The notes under the pieces are model-generated. The model was given only the letters and a program-made list of their open reading frames with translations, ran no database searches and was not told where the DNA came from. From positions 1,424,001 to 1,488,000 of the forward strand of contig NC_092577.1 of NCBI RefSeq assembly GCF_037975245.1: a DNA stretch of 64,000 nucleotides, given 5' to 3'. Source of the stretch: Apostichopus japonicus (Eukaryota > Echinodermata > Holothuroidea > Aspidochirotida > Stichopodidae). Below are positions 43,476-56,112 of this stretch, piece after piece. The position numbers and the translations under genes are program-made. Numbering within the stretch: position 1 is the stretch's first letter; each line of letters starts with the position of its first letter.

Positions 43476-45280
43476 ATGTCCAATATAGAGTTTATTGCGT
43501 TGGGAAAAGGTCTGAAGTTCATAGCAACTCCAGTAAAACCTAAACGAAGTGATCTTCTCAAGTCATTAAAAGACCTTAAAAGAAAAATGAGAATCCGCTT
43601 CATCATGCAGAATAAAATGCAAAAAGGGATTACAAAATTCCGTCTACCCTCCACATGGTCACCTAACATGACTTTTAGTAAAAACCTAGAGGACTATCTG
43701 GAAGCAACACAAACCGAAATGGCAAGTGTTACTATCCGAAACGCCAATAGCAACACGCATAAGGCGGAAAGTTTTGCACTAAATGCAATTAAAAACGACC
43801 ACTCTATTATTGTCAAACCCTTCGATAAAAGTAGAGGCATTGCTTTAATAAATCACTCAGACTATCAAGCCGAAATTGAAAGGCAATTAGCTAGTCACCA
43901 CTACGAAAGTTAAAAAGTGATATGACGTTTCAAACTAAAAGTTTAGTCCAGGAAACACTAATTGATATGTTCTCTGCAAAAGAGATCGATAAAAGCACCT
44001 TCGAGTACTTGTCACCATATAGCCACAAAATCCGCACACCGGTCATATATGTGCTACCAAAAATTCATAAAGCACCCCGGCTAACTCAAAATTTGCCGGT
44101 AGACCGATAATAAGTGGAAACGGATCACCGACCGAAAAAAATATCGGAATTTGTGGACTATTTCTTGCTTCCTATTGTAATAAAACAAAGCACTTATGTG
44201 AAAGACACAAATCACATTCTGCAAATTTTGGAAGCCACCCCGTTACCAAAAATGGCAGTACTTGCTACACTCGATGTCGTCGCCATGTATACCAATACTC
44301 CCCAAGAGGAGGCATTACATATATGTCAAGAAGTCTATGAAAAGACGGAACAAAGCGAATATGGAATAAATAAAATATCTTCCATATCCATGCGCAAACT
44401 AATTGAACTCATCTTAACAAGAAACTGTTCCGAGTTCAATAAACAATTCTATCTAAAAAGATCGGTTGCGCCATGGGTAGCCAAGCCTCTCCGGAAATCT
44501 GCGATATCGTCATGCATAGACTTGAAAACCAGATTTTACCGACAGATAATAAAATCTTAAAATGGCTCCGCTAAAGAGATGACATTCTATTGCTCTACGA
44601 TGGTACACATCAGGAACTTGAACTTTTAGTGAAAAGGTGGAATGAAATTCACCGCTTCTTAAAGTTTACGGTAGTAATATCAAACACCGAGGTAACATAC
44701 CTAGATTTGAAAATCTTCAAAGGTACAAGGTTCGAAACCAATGGGTTATTAGACACTAAAGTCCACACCAAACCCACGGAAACCTTCCAATACCTCGACA
44801 GAAACTCTGCACACCCACTTGCCACTTTTACAGGCTTCATTAAAGGGGAAATATTACGATACGCACGTCTCTGTAACAACGAGACTGACTTCTTAGAGAA
44901 AAAGAATGCGTTCACAGAGAAACTGTTACTCCGTAACTATAAGAAAGAGCAAATTGCCACAGCCACTAAAGGCATAAAATTTGAAAACCGTAGGCATTAC
45001 CTCACTACCAATCCAGGAACCACCACTGGTGTTCAAGCTTACCTATACACCCCACATCAAAACCACGCATTTGAAGAAAGCACTTTTGAAACATTGGCAC
45101 TTAATTTCGAAACACGCGGAATTATCCAAACTGTTTCCAAAAGAACCGATTCTAGCCTACAAAAGGGCCCAAAATCTCAAAGATTTACTTGTTAACTCAA
45201 GGTTTCGTACTAACGAAGAATCAGCTGACTCTCAAGGTTCACACGAAGCTCTTTTAGATGCTCTTATAGATGAACTATGA
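43476..45280 (+). pseudogene. Penelope-like reverse transcriptase, degenerate
   Basis: Pieces in several frames spell one protein. The N-terminal region has KPFDKSRGIALI (43800s). Next are VIYVLPKIHKAP (44.05 kb), ATLDVVAMYTNTPQEEAL (44.27 kb), RDDILLLYDG (44.58 kb), VTYLDLKIF (44.69 kb) and AYKRAQNLKDLLVNSRF near the end. These are typical Penelope-like palm and thumb motifs. At least three stops or frameshifts occur (43911, 44108 and 44558). The C-terminal GIY-YIG endonuclease seen in canonical Penelope elements is absent; the frame instead ends in a short acidic tail (DALIDEL). Confidence 0.85.
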
Positions 45281-45535
45281 GTCCATAAAAACTCGTGCAC
45301 AGAAAACAGATGCATTTTGAGAACGAGACGCTCATGCCGAATATAAAATATTCAAAGGCTTACTACTGATGAAGCTCCTATAAAAGTTGAGAGCAGAAAC
45401 CGGTCTAGTTGGTCATAAGAACCTACGCTAGTCTTTCTTACTATTAAAAGTACACTCAATTCACCTTAAAAATACATCAGGTTCTTGGCCACTACGTTGC
45501 GTTAGATAGTGTAAAACCGCCTACACCCCCATTTC
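45281..45535. other. 3' region after the Penelope-like ORF
   Basis: Non-coding. I looked for CCHH or GIY-YIG remnants and saw none. Confidence 0.5.
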
Positions 45536-46258
45536 AAGTTAATAATAACATATGTAAATTACAATGGAAAAACAATAAGAAATATTCATTACTTTAATAA
45601 CATTCAATGATTTGACGGAGAGAATAATTAAACCAGGCAAAATGATAGTAAGCAAGACTCTGTTAAGTTGATAATAACATATGTAAATTACAATGGAAAA
45701 ACAATAAGAAGTATTCATTATTTTAAAAACATTCAATGATTTGACGGAGAGAATAATAAAACCAGGCAAAATGATAGTAAGCAAGACTCTGTTAAGTTGA
45801 TAATAACATATGTAAATTACAATGGAAAAATAATAAGAAGTATTCATTATTTTAAAAACATTCAATGATTTGACGGAGAGAATAATAAAACCAGGCAAAA
45901 TGATAGTAAGCAAGACTCTGTTAAGTTGATAATAACATATGTAAATTAAAATGGAAAAATAATAAGAAGTATTCATTATTTTAAAACATTAAATAATTTG
46001 ACGGAGAGAATAATAAAACCAGGCAAAATGATAGTAAGCAAGACTCTGTTAAGTTGATAATAACATATGTAAATTACAATGGAAAAACAATAAGAAGTAT
46101 TCATTATTTTAAAAACATTCAATGATTTGACGGAGAGAATAATAAAACCGGGCAAAATGATAGTAAGCAAGACTCTGTAAAATTAATAATAACATATGTA
46201 AATTAAAATGGAAAAATAATAAGAAGTATTCATTATTTTAAAACATTAAATAATTTGA
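45536..46258. repeat. 129-bp tandem repeat, about 5.6 units
   Basis: Units share TGATAATAACATATGTAAAT, TTTGACGGAGAGAATAATAA and GGCAAAATGATAGTAAGCAA. The period is about 128-129 bp. Because 129 is a multiple of three, a spurious 43-residue repeat stays open on the minus strand. Confidence 0.93.
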
Positions 46259-46365
46259 TTTGGAGTTCATTCACCATACTTTGGTGCTTTATTACTACGA
46301 CAACCCACCTTACCGACACTGTACACAAGGTACTTTCCAAACCTAGCACAAACCCATCCATATTA

Positions 46366-46628
46366 TAATGGTTCGGTCCGATGGCATTGCGCAAGCGCAA
46401 TAGCATCACGTCGTCTAATTCAACGTTAGGAAAAAGTTGGCGATTTTTACGACAAAAACATTTTTTCCCGTGAAAGATCTGTATGCACGCTGGTTCCAGT
46501 CAGTTTTAAACGTGTTTCCAGATATACTCTGATAACATCAATTGTATTTGATGGTATTTGATGTTATTTTAAACCTGTTGTCTTGAGTTGTCTTGAGTTG
46601 TCGTGAGTTGACGCTAATTAGTGTGACC
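46366..46628. repeat. Right inverted repeat of the Penelope-like unit
   Basis: The complete 263-bp arm, ending GCTAATTAGTGTGACC. It preserves the pre-insertion state of the TTAAG transposon site found in the left arm. Confidence 0.88.
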
Positions 46629-47065
46629 GAAAACTGATCTTACATAATAACCCTTGGTTATTTATCCTGTTCTACCTTTTGAGTAATGCTTCGTCGCTCA
46701 TCTATTTAGAGAAGTCTTAATCACTTCATTATTTAGCGCATAACGGTACTAACTGGTGTTTAATAGGCTAGGCCATTTTTTATACAATATAACTAGACTA
46801 TTCGCGGAACCGTTACCTGTGTTAAAGGTGTTATCATGTAATGGTGACCCTGGTTCCAACTTTACGGATATCTGAAACATTTTCTTTCCCGTGGATAAGT
46901 GCTTGATGATCTTCTACTAGTGCTGCAGTTGATCCGTTGCGGTTTCGTTTGCAAAGCTTGGTAATATTCAACAAGAGCCAACGGTCCTTGTTAGGTATAC
47001 TAACTATTTAAGTGGGCTGAACTTAAGTGTTGTATATCATCACCCAATATCATATCATAATCTGA
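46629..47065. repeat. Zinc-finger upstream flank, extra copy
   Basis: Matches 53044-53420 upstream of gene B. It abuts the downstream flank of gene B at 47066, so it marks the boundary between two ancestral gene units. Confidence 0.8.
46817..46880 (-). CDS. Orphan zinc-finger first exon
   Basis: A 64-nt first exon starting MFQISVKLEP with an intact GT donor (ACAG then GTAACG). The SUMO-like motif reads VKLE here. The nearest downstream zinc-finger exon on this strand is gene D, 11 kb away beyond the Penelope-like unit and past D's own first exon. It may be a relic of a deleted gene or an alternative first exon. Confidence 0.5.
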
Positions 47066-48720
47066 CCTAGTTTCGAATGAGTTGTAACAGAAGTGTTAAG
47101 ACACCACCATCGATCCCAGAACACACACAAAGCTTGCTACCGTCGGTAATTAGACACTAGTGTACAATCAATACATGCAGCTACGGTCAACACCCACGAC
47201 ACAGTGTACATAGCAGCCATAGACATCTCAGGTCCAGATAAAAGAGAACAGGGTATCACGTTTCGCAGTTTATAGCAACATTAAAAAAACGTCACTTGCA
47301 AGCAATGAAAAGTTCACTTTTTCAGAGGGCCGCATGCGGTTTGGGGCGAGTCTTCAATGCCTTTAATGTACCAGCAACCATAGAGGTAAAACCTTCATGC
47401 AACAACTAACTGTACTCCAAGTTTGGATTTAATCTGATTGAACGAGATGGTCTCAAAAGATGAAGGCCTACATGAACCAGTTATAATTCACAAGTTTGGG
47501 TACCATCCGACTTAAGGTTGTGGAGTTATTGCACTATAAAGAAAATATGAGCCCAAACATATTGGGCCCCACAAATTCTTGCCCAAAGCGTATGTCCCAG
47601 AATACATTCAAGGTGAAAGTAACATTTCGGCCCACCCAGCCCAAAAATGGGCCCAGAAGTTTTTGAGTCCAGATGGTCCAAACGAAGATTCTGTTACAAT
47701 ATCACTTACGATTGGAATGTGAAAATTATCACGTTTGACCTCATAACCTCATTAAAATTTATAAGGTCAGTGTCCAAGAATGAAAGGCACACCTTCCCAC
47801 TATGAAACATCAACATAGCAAGTATGAGATATATCCATCACTCCGTTGTTGAGTTATTGCAGAACCACACAAGTGTCACAGACACACACACACACCAACC
47901 TGACTGCATATGTGCCACTGTATGGGGAGGTGAGATAGGGAGAGGGAAGCAAGCAAACTGTTTAGGGGAAGCCATTTGGGAGGTGGGGAAAATGCACATC
48001 ACTGGCAAATTTAGGGGACGACTCCCACCCCTGCCCACATACAGTAGGGGTTTCAAATTTCCCTGGACTGAGTTGCATGACTGAGGTGCATGAACCTCAA
48101 TTAATGGATGAGTTGTTGTCAGATAAGAATGTTACAAGTGAGGGGTAGTTTCTAGCTAACTTCACGAGGCTCACATTGGGCAGTTGAAAATAGTTAATGC
48201 AAGACTAAGAGACCAAATGGAGTTTTTTTGTGCAAGTTGAAACTATAAATTAGCTCCATAGTATCGTTCCAAATGCAAGGTTGTGCTAACAAATACTTTT
48301 GAATTCTGGAATTGTCCACCACTGAACGTTTTAGCTCCAACATAGGTGGGGCTTGTGCCATGATACAATTCTACCACCCCCTCACTTCCCCACCCCCAGG
48401 CTTTGCCTACCCCTTTCAGCATACCCCTAGTATTACAGATTGTGTAAATCTCTGGTACATCTTTGTGCTATTACCTTAGTTTACTTTACAACATGAACTT
48501 GAAGAATGTTGGTAGGCCCAGAGTTGATAACCAGCCAACTAGTGGTGTTTGCATGCTATCAAGCAGAAGCAGCAGTTGGAGGTGAGTGGTTCAGTCAGGA
48601 TCAGTAACCTGAAACATTGATTTATACCTAGGCATAGATCCAGGTAATGTGAGGTGTACTCCTCCTTTTCACTGCATTCCTTTTTCATACTCACTCAAAA
48701 ATACAAGTTAGGCATTGACA
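47066..48720. repeat. Duplicated downstream flank of gene B
   Basis: Collinear with 6936-8620. Differences are single bases and small indels. No gene seen. Confidence 0.85.
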
Positions 48721-48829
48721 GGCATGTGTGTGTCCAGTAGATCAAATTTATAGTCTCAATATACCCCAGAATGCATCATTGGAACACGTAACAGTTAGAG
48801 TATATGGACATTTCTCTAGATACAACAAA

Positions 48830-49190
<361 letters not shown>

Positions 49191-51703
49191 TCACTGATAA
49201 GGCTTCTCAACTGTGTGTCTTATTTCATGGCTCTTTAAACTAGCAGCTTGGACAAACTTTTTGTCACAGTAGCAACACTGATAAGGCTTCTCCCCTGTAT
49301 GTGTTCTTTCATGCCTCTTCAAATTAGAGGATTGGGCAAACTGTTTGTCACAATAATTGCACTGATATGGCTTCTCTCCTGTGTGTGTTCTTTCATGTAT
49401 CCTCAGTTTTCCAGATTCAGCAAACATTTTCTTACAGTATTTACACTGATAAGGCTTCTCTCCTCTGTGCCGTCTTTCATGGCTCTTCAAACTAGAAACT
49501 TGAGTAAGCGTTTTGTCACAGTATTTACACTGATATGGCTTCTCTCCTGTATGTGTTCTTTCATGGTTCTTCAAACTACCAGCTTGGGTAAATGCTTTGT
49601 CACAGTATTTACACTGATATGGCTTCTCTCCTGTATGTGTTCTTTTGTGGATCTTCAAACTACCAGCTTTGGTAAATGATTTGTCACAGTACTCACACTG
49701 ATAAGGTTTCTCCCCTGTATGTATTACTTCATGTTTACTCAAATTTTCAAATAAATCAAACTTTTTGTCACAGTAGTTACACTGATAAGACTTCTTTTCT
49801 GTGTGTCTTCTTTCATGTCTCCTCATTGTTCCAGATTCAGCAAACATTTTCTTACAATAGTTACACTGATATGGCTTCTCTCCTGTATGTGTTCTTTCAT
49901 GGCTCTTCAAACTAGAGGATTGGGCAAACTGTTTGTCACAATACTTGCACTGATATGGCTTCTCTCCTGTGTGTGTTCTTTCATGTATCCTCAGTTTTCC
50001 AGATTCAGCAAACATTTTCTCACAGTAGTTACACTGATAAGGCTTCTCTCCTGTGTGCCGTCTTTCATGCCTCTTCAAACTAGAAACTTGGGCAAATTTT
50101 TTGTCACAGTAGTTACATTGATAAGGCTTCTCTCCTGTATGTATTCTTTCATGTATCTTCAATTGTCCAGAGTGAGCAAACATTGTCTCACAGTAGTTAC
50201 ACTGATAAGGCTTCATTCCTGTGTGTGTTCTTTCATGTATCTTCGTTTGTGCAGAGTAAGCATACGATTTGTCACAGTATTTGCACTGATAAGCCTTCTC
50301 TCCTGTATGTTTTCTTTCATGTATCCTCATTTTTTTAGATTCAGCAAACTTTTTGTCGCAGTAATTACACTGATAAGTTTTCTCACCTGCATGTGTTCTT
50401 ACATGCCTCTTTAAACTAGCAGCCTGTGCAAACTTTTGGTCACAGTAGTTACACTGATAAGGCTTCTCTCCTGTATGTGTTCTTTCATGCCTCTTCAAAC
50501 TAGAGGCTTGGGCAAACTTTTTGTCACAGTAGTTACACTGATAAGGCTTCTCTCCTGTATGTATTCTTTCATGTATCTTCAACTGTCCAGAGTAAGCAAA
50601 GGTTTTCTTACAGTAGTTGCACTGATATGTTTTCTTTCCTGTGTGTGTTCTTTCATGTATCCTCAAAGTGTCAGATTGAGCAAACATTCTATTACAGTAT
50701 TTACACTGATGAGGCTTCTCTCCTGTATGTACTATTTTATGTGTTCTCAAACTTTCAGATAAAGCAAACTTTTGCTTACAATAGTTACACTGATATGGCT
50801 TCTCTCCTGTATGTGTTCTTTCATGTCTTCTCATTTCTCCAGAATCTGCAAACATTTTTTTACAATAGTTACACTGATAAGGCTTCTCTCCTGTATGTTT
50901 TCTTTTATGAACCTTTAAATTAGAAACATGGGCAAAATTTTTGTCACAGTATTTACACTGATAAGGTTTCTCTCCTGTGTGTGTTCTTTCATGCTTCCTC
51001 ATATGTCCAGATTCAGCAAACTTTTTGTCACAGTAGTTGCACTGATAAGGCTTCTCTCCTGTATGTGTTCTTTCATGTATCCTCATTTGTCCAGATTCAG
51101 CAAACTTTTTGTCACAGTAGTTACACTGATAAGGTTTCTCTCCTGTATGTGTTTTTTCATGGCTCTTCAATCTAGCAACTAGGTAAAACTTTTTGTTGCA
51201 GTAATTACACTGATAAGGCTTCTCTCCTGAATGTATTCTTTCATGTACCCTCATTTGTCCAGAATAAGCAAACATTTTCTTACAGTGACTACACTGATAA
51301 GGTTTCTCTCCTGTATGTGTTCTTACATGCCTCTTCAATCTTGAAGCTAGGGCATACTTTTTTTCACAGTAGTTACACTGATAGGACCTCTCTCCTGCAT
51401 ATGTTTTTTCATGTTTTTCCACACTTCCAGTGTGAGTAAACAGCTTGCTGCCATCAATACCGTTGTCAGGATTCTCTCCTCTATGAAGTGCACAATTCTC
51501 TGTCTGTTTTGGTTTCCCTATTATTTGTTTAGTATCGCCAGAGGATGTTTCCCCATCATTGGCCTCATCCTCCAGGCTGAGTAACAGATGACATGAGTAG
51601 CTATCAACTGGTTCCACAGACTCCATTTCTTCCTTTCTAGCATCCTGTTGATGTCCTTGGTGATTTGAGTGAGGAATGTGTCCAGAGAACAGTCCTTGCG
51701 ATA
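49191..51703 (-). CDS. C2H2 zinc-finger gene B, exon 2 (836 aa, 26 fingers)
   Basis: Likely a nuclear DNA-binding protein. The exon opens after AAATTTTCAG (cut at 51704/51703). The leader has [20 protein letters not shown] and an acidic stretch ([13 protein letters not shown]), then a broken finger remnant near [13 protein letters not shown]. Twenty-six complete fingers follow with TGEKPY linkers. They fall into recurring types ([24 protein letters not shown]), so the array grew by internal duplication. It ends where a finger Cys TGC has become TGA. A continuous frame extends upstream to a Met at 51812, but that part lies in the intron. With the first exon the protein would be about 858 residues. 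Confidence 0.92.
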
Positions 51704-53222
51704 CTGAAAATTTAAGCAAAACACGAAACACAAAATTATGACAACAGAAACCAACTGTTTTAGTAATTCTTCTTTTCATAAATGAGAATATTTCATTTAT
51801 TACTACAGACAAGATTTGCTTTCAACAAGGTCTTGCTATTTTTAAGTGATCAGGGAGGTTCTTGCACTGATGTGAAATTGTCAACAAGGTTATTGAGATG
51901 GGCTTTTCAATTAGCAGAGTGCAATAACTTTCACTTAATAGTTAGTTCCACATTGTCACCAGACTACCAGAGAATCCTCAAAAAAATGAAACAAATCCAA
52001 CCAATATATCCCATCCTACTTCCACACTCCATAAAGACATTAAGGGTTACACGATACGTTTACAGGAAAAGTGGAGTTTTGAGGGCCTTTTTGGGTGTTT
52101 GTGGCACTTGGTTTCCAGGATGATGTTCAAATGCTTGAGTCTAGAACACCTTAGGATTTTTTCGCTAGATGAAAATTGCGAATTGATGTCAAAAAGAAAA
52201 CCTTGGAGGGTAAGTGCTATATGCACTTATTAAACAATTCAAAGAGTTGTTTTCCATGTAAAATACTGCCCTTAAAATTTAGATGATCTGAGATCCTTAA
52301 AGTCAAATTTTACAAAAGTTCAACGCTTGCAAGGTGTTTCATATACTGTATTGAAGCGGTGTGTAAAACCATTGAATATGTAGCCAGCTTATAGATTCAA
52401 GTCAATTCCAAGGAAAGTTTGTAAAAGGTGTGGTCATTTCTGTGAACATTTCTCATCTGGAGATATTATATGGAATCCAGTGACTGCACAGTCCCTGGAA
52501 AACAAAGATACAATACAGTGATGTATTTGGTCATGTTTTCTTATGTAAGCATGGCCGATTACGGTAAATGTAGAGTTCGGAAGGATACAAAATTGTACTA
52601 TGTACAACACTGTGAACTCTGCGTAACAAATATTTAATCAAAAGTACTATGTACAACACTGGATTCGTGCATAACATACATTTAATCAAAAGTACTTTGT
52701 ACAACACTGGATTCCTGCGTAACATATATTTAATCAAACGTACTATCTAACAACTCTTGGCCAACTCAACCAGCCTTCTCTACAAGCGAGCCAGGGCTCG
52801 CCGACAGCTACTGTAACATGCATCGATAAACATAAAGATTAAACTATTGTTACAAAAATAAAGGGCATTATTCCTTTATCGTCTTAGCATTTCGGATATA
52901 TACAAGTGAGGGATAAAGGTTAAGGGTGAGAGTGAGAGTTAACTTTACAATTGAATACAGTCGTTTGTTATTTCATTAAAAATATTGTGGGCCAGCAGTA
53001 TTTATTATAAGATGTTACACTTATAAATTATGCATGCAGTTAAAACTGGTCTTACATAATAACCTTGGTTATTTATCCTGTTCTACCTATTGAGTAATGC
53101 TTCGTCGCTCATCTACTTAGAGAAGTCTTAATCACTTCATTATTTAACGCATAACGGTACTAACTGGTGTTTAATAGGCCAATTTTTATACAATATAACT
53201 AGACTATTCGCGGAACCGTTAC
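51704..53222 (-). other. Inferred intron of gene B
   Basis: 1.5 kb, non-coding and without a LINE, so it is the best proxy for the ancestral intron. It carries the 48-bp triple repeat (52595-52740) and several TACTGTA sites that are absent from gene A. Confidence 0.65.
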
Positions 53223-53286
53223 CTGTGTTAAAAGTGTTATCATGTAATGGTGACCCTGGTTCCACCTTTACGGATATCTGAAACAT
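53223..53286 (-). CDS. Zinc-finger first exon of gene B
   Basis: A 64-nt exon starting MFQISVKVEP, 21 residues plus one split base, with donor ACAG then GTAACG. The split G plus TA from exon 2 encodes Val. The open frame that reads through the donor stops soon after and is not conserved with D beyond it, whereas the exon itself is, which supports the donor. AAGAATG-like start context. Confidence 0.72.
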
Positions 53287-54033
53287 TTTCTTCCCGTGGA
53301 TAAGTGCTTGATGATCTTCTACTAGTTTTGCAGTTGATCCGTTGCGATTTCTTTTGCAAAGCTTGGTAATATTTAACAAGAGCCAACGGTCCTTGTTAGG
53401 TATACTATTTTAGTGGGCTGAATTAAGGTGTTTTATGTCATCACCCAATATTATATCATATGCCCAAGTACTGTACGTACATGATATGTACCGTGATGAC
53501 TCGCGAACAAAGAAACGTCTGATTGCTGTAATCTGACCTACTTTCATCGAGTTTAATAAATCTGGAGGATTCATACCAATTGGGCGCGCGCGTACCATTC
53601 ATGGAGGGTCATGTGATGTGTTCCTGGGTGGTACTTTAGAGACCGGACTGAACCTGGCCGACAGAGCTAGCAAACAGCAAATTATACTCTAAAGTAGGTA
53701 TAATGCGGTCACCTGGCAGTAACGTGACAAACCATGTGAATGATGAAGGCAAAGTGGGTAATATAGGATAGCATACAGTAACACTTGGAAGAGTCCACGT
53801 TAACGTGTTTTCTATTTATGCAAGTGCGTTGATTGTCCAAACAATTCAAATTACAATTCTCAATACTGGCGTACACATGATTGACAAGGTGGAGAAGGGG
53901 TGGGGAGGGGACTTTTTTCACGAATGATTCAGTACAAACCTTAATACTACCCGAATCAAGCAGAATAGCAAAAACTGTGCACTTCCAATAATTGCTAAGT
54001 AAATTAAACAGTATCACAATTTTGTCTAATTAA
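53287..54033. other. Upstream region of gene B, probable promoter side
   Basis: No gene. The first 100 bp upstream of the ATG are conserved with D and with the orphan exon. 53555-53640 matches 39740-39840. A TACTGTA 7-mer lies at 53469 and a TACAGTA at 53774. Confidence 0.5.
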
Positions 54034-56112
54034 ATGACCATCATATATGTATGCAAGGCACATTTTTCTTTAGTTTTGTTGAGTTTTCATGACAATCGAA
54101 GTGGGTCTACTATCAGCAGCAGGCGGATTCCGGCAGCGCCCTCATCGGCTCAATGCAAAATAATACACTAAAGAGCGAAAACAGCAAAAATGACAACCCC
54201 CATGAATTGCTCAATTTAACCCCGTGATAATTTTTGTGCCATCAAATGACTATCATAAATGAATGTAGGGGACATTATTCTTTCATTTTCATGACTTTTC
54301 ATGACAATCGAAGGGGGTCTACTATCAGCAGCAGGCGGATTCCGGCAGCGCCCTCATCGGCTCAATGCAAAATAATACACTAAAGAGCGAAAACAGCAAA
54401 AATGACAACCCCCATGAATTGCTCAATTTAACCCCGTGATCATTTTTGTGCCATCAAATGACTATCATAAATGAATGTAGGGGACATTATTCTTTCATTT
54501 TCATGACTTTTAAAGACAATCGAAGGGGGTCTACTATCAGCAGCAGGCGGATTCCGGCAGCGCCCTCATCGGCTCAATGCAAAATAATACACTAAAGAGC
54601 GAAAACAGCAAAAATGACAACCCCCATGAATTGCTCAATTTAACCCCGTGATAATTTTTGTGCCATCAAATGACTATCATAAATGAATGTAGGGGACATT
54701 ATTCTTTCATTTTCATGACTTTTCATGACAATCGAAGGGGGTCTACTATCAGCAGCAGGCGGATTCCGGCAGCGCCCTCATCGGCTCAATGCAAAATAAT
54801 ACACTAAAGAGCGAAAACAGCAAAAATGACAACCCCCATGAATTGCTCAATTTAACCCCGTGATAATTTTTGTGCCATCAAATGACTATCATAAATGAAT
54901 GTAGGGGACATTATTCTTTCATTTTCATGACTTTTCATGACAATCGAAGGGGGTCTACTATCAGCAGCAGGCGGATTCCGGCAGCGCCCTCATCGGCTCA
55001 ATGCAAAAATACTACACTAAAGAGCGAAAACAGCAAAAATGACAACCCCCATGAATTCTCAATATAACCCCGTGATAATTTTTGTGCCATCAAATGACCA
55101 CCCTCAATATCTGTAGGGGACACTATTCTTTCATGTTCACGACATTTCATGACAATCGAAGGGGTCTACTACCAGCAGCAGGCGGATTCCGACAGCGCCC
55201 TCATCGGCTCAATGCAAAAATACTACACTAAAGAGCGAAAACAGCAAAAATGACAACCCCCATTAATTGCTCAATTTAACCCCGTGATAATTTTTGTGCC
55301 ATCAAATGACCTTTCTCAATGCATTTAAGGGACATTATTCTCTCGTTTTCATGACTTTTCATGACAATCGAAGGGGGTCTACTATCAGCAGCAGGCGGAT
55401 TCCGACAGCGCCCTCATGAGCTAGTTGCAAAAATACTACACTAAAGAGCAAAAACAGCCAAAATGACAACCCCCATTAATTGCTCAATTTAACCCCGTGA
55501 TAATTTTTGTGCCATCAAATGACCATTCTCAATGCATTTAAGGGACATTATTCTCTCGTTTTCATGACATTTCATGCCAATCGAAGGGGGTCTACTATCA
55601 GCAGCAGGCGGATTCCGGCAGCGCTCTCATCTGCTAGTTTCAAAAATACTACACAAAAGAGCAAAAACAGCAAAAATGACAACCCCCATTAATTGCTCAA
55701 TCACCCCGTGATAATTTTTGTGCCACATAATGACCATCATAAATGAATGTAGGAGACACTATTCTTTTAGTTTTATGACTTTTCATGACAATAGAAGGGG
55801 GTCTACTATCAGCAGCAGGCGGATCCGGCAGCGCCCTAATCCGATCCATGCAAAGTACTACACTAGGAGCGAAAACGGCCAAAATGACAACCCCAATTAA
55901 TCGCTCAATTTAACCCCGTGGTCATTTTTGTGCCATCAAATGGCCATTCTCAATGCATTTAAGAAACATTTTTCTCTCGTTTTCATGACATTTCATGACA
56001 ATCGAAGGGGGTCTACTATCAGCAGCAGGCGGATTCCGGCAGCGCCCTCATCGGCTAATTGCAAAAATACTACAATAAAGAACAAAAACATTAACAATGA
56101 CAGCCCCCATAA
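54034..56112 (-). repeat. 212-bp satellite array, inverted block
   Basis: About ten units in the orientation opposite to 1-960 and 58142-59310. The period is 212 bp (ATCAAATGAC at 54241, 54453, 54665). The left five units are nearly identical; units toward 56.1 kb are increasingly diverged. Confidence 0.95.

Larger units (their letters stand above)
40412..46628. mobile_element. Penelope-like unit between long inverted repeats
   Basis: Inverted arms of 263 bp (46366-46628, and its complement split over 40412-40462 plus 42602-42803) enclose a degenerate Penelope-like reverse transcriptase and a 129-bp tandem repeat. The left arm was interrupted by a 2.1-kb transposon. To the right, sequence resumes as zinc-finger upstream flank matching 53044 onwards. 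No target duplication is clear at the outer edges. Confidence 0.75.

Noticed and set aside
45539-46170. Minus-strand ORFs with a 43-residue hydrophobic repeat
   Set aside because: They stay open only because the 129-bp repeat is a multiple of three. No start context, no homology and high AT content.
51704-51812. Met at 51812 (and 10708 for gene A) as the true zinc-finger start
   Set aside because: This stretch lies upstream of a conserved splice acceptor, and genes C and D do not keep the same peptide there. A phase-matched first exon exists farther upstream.
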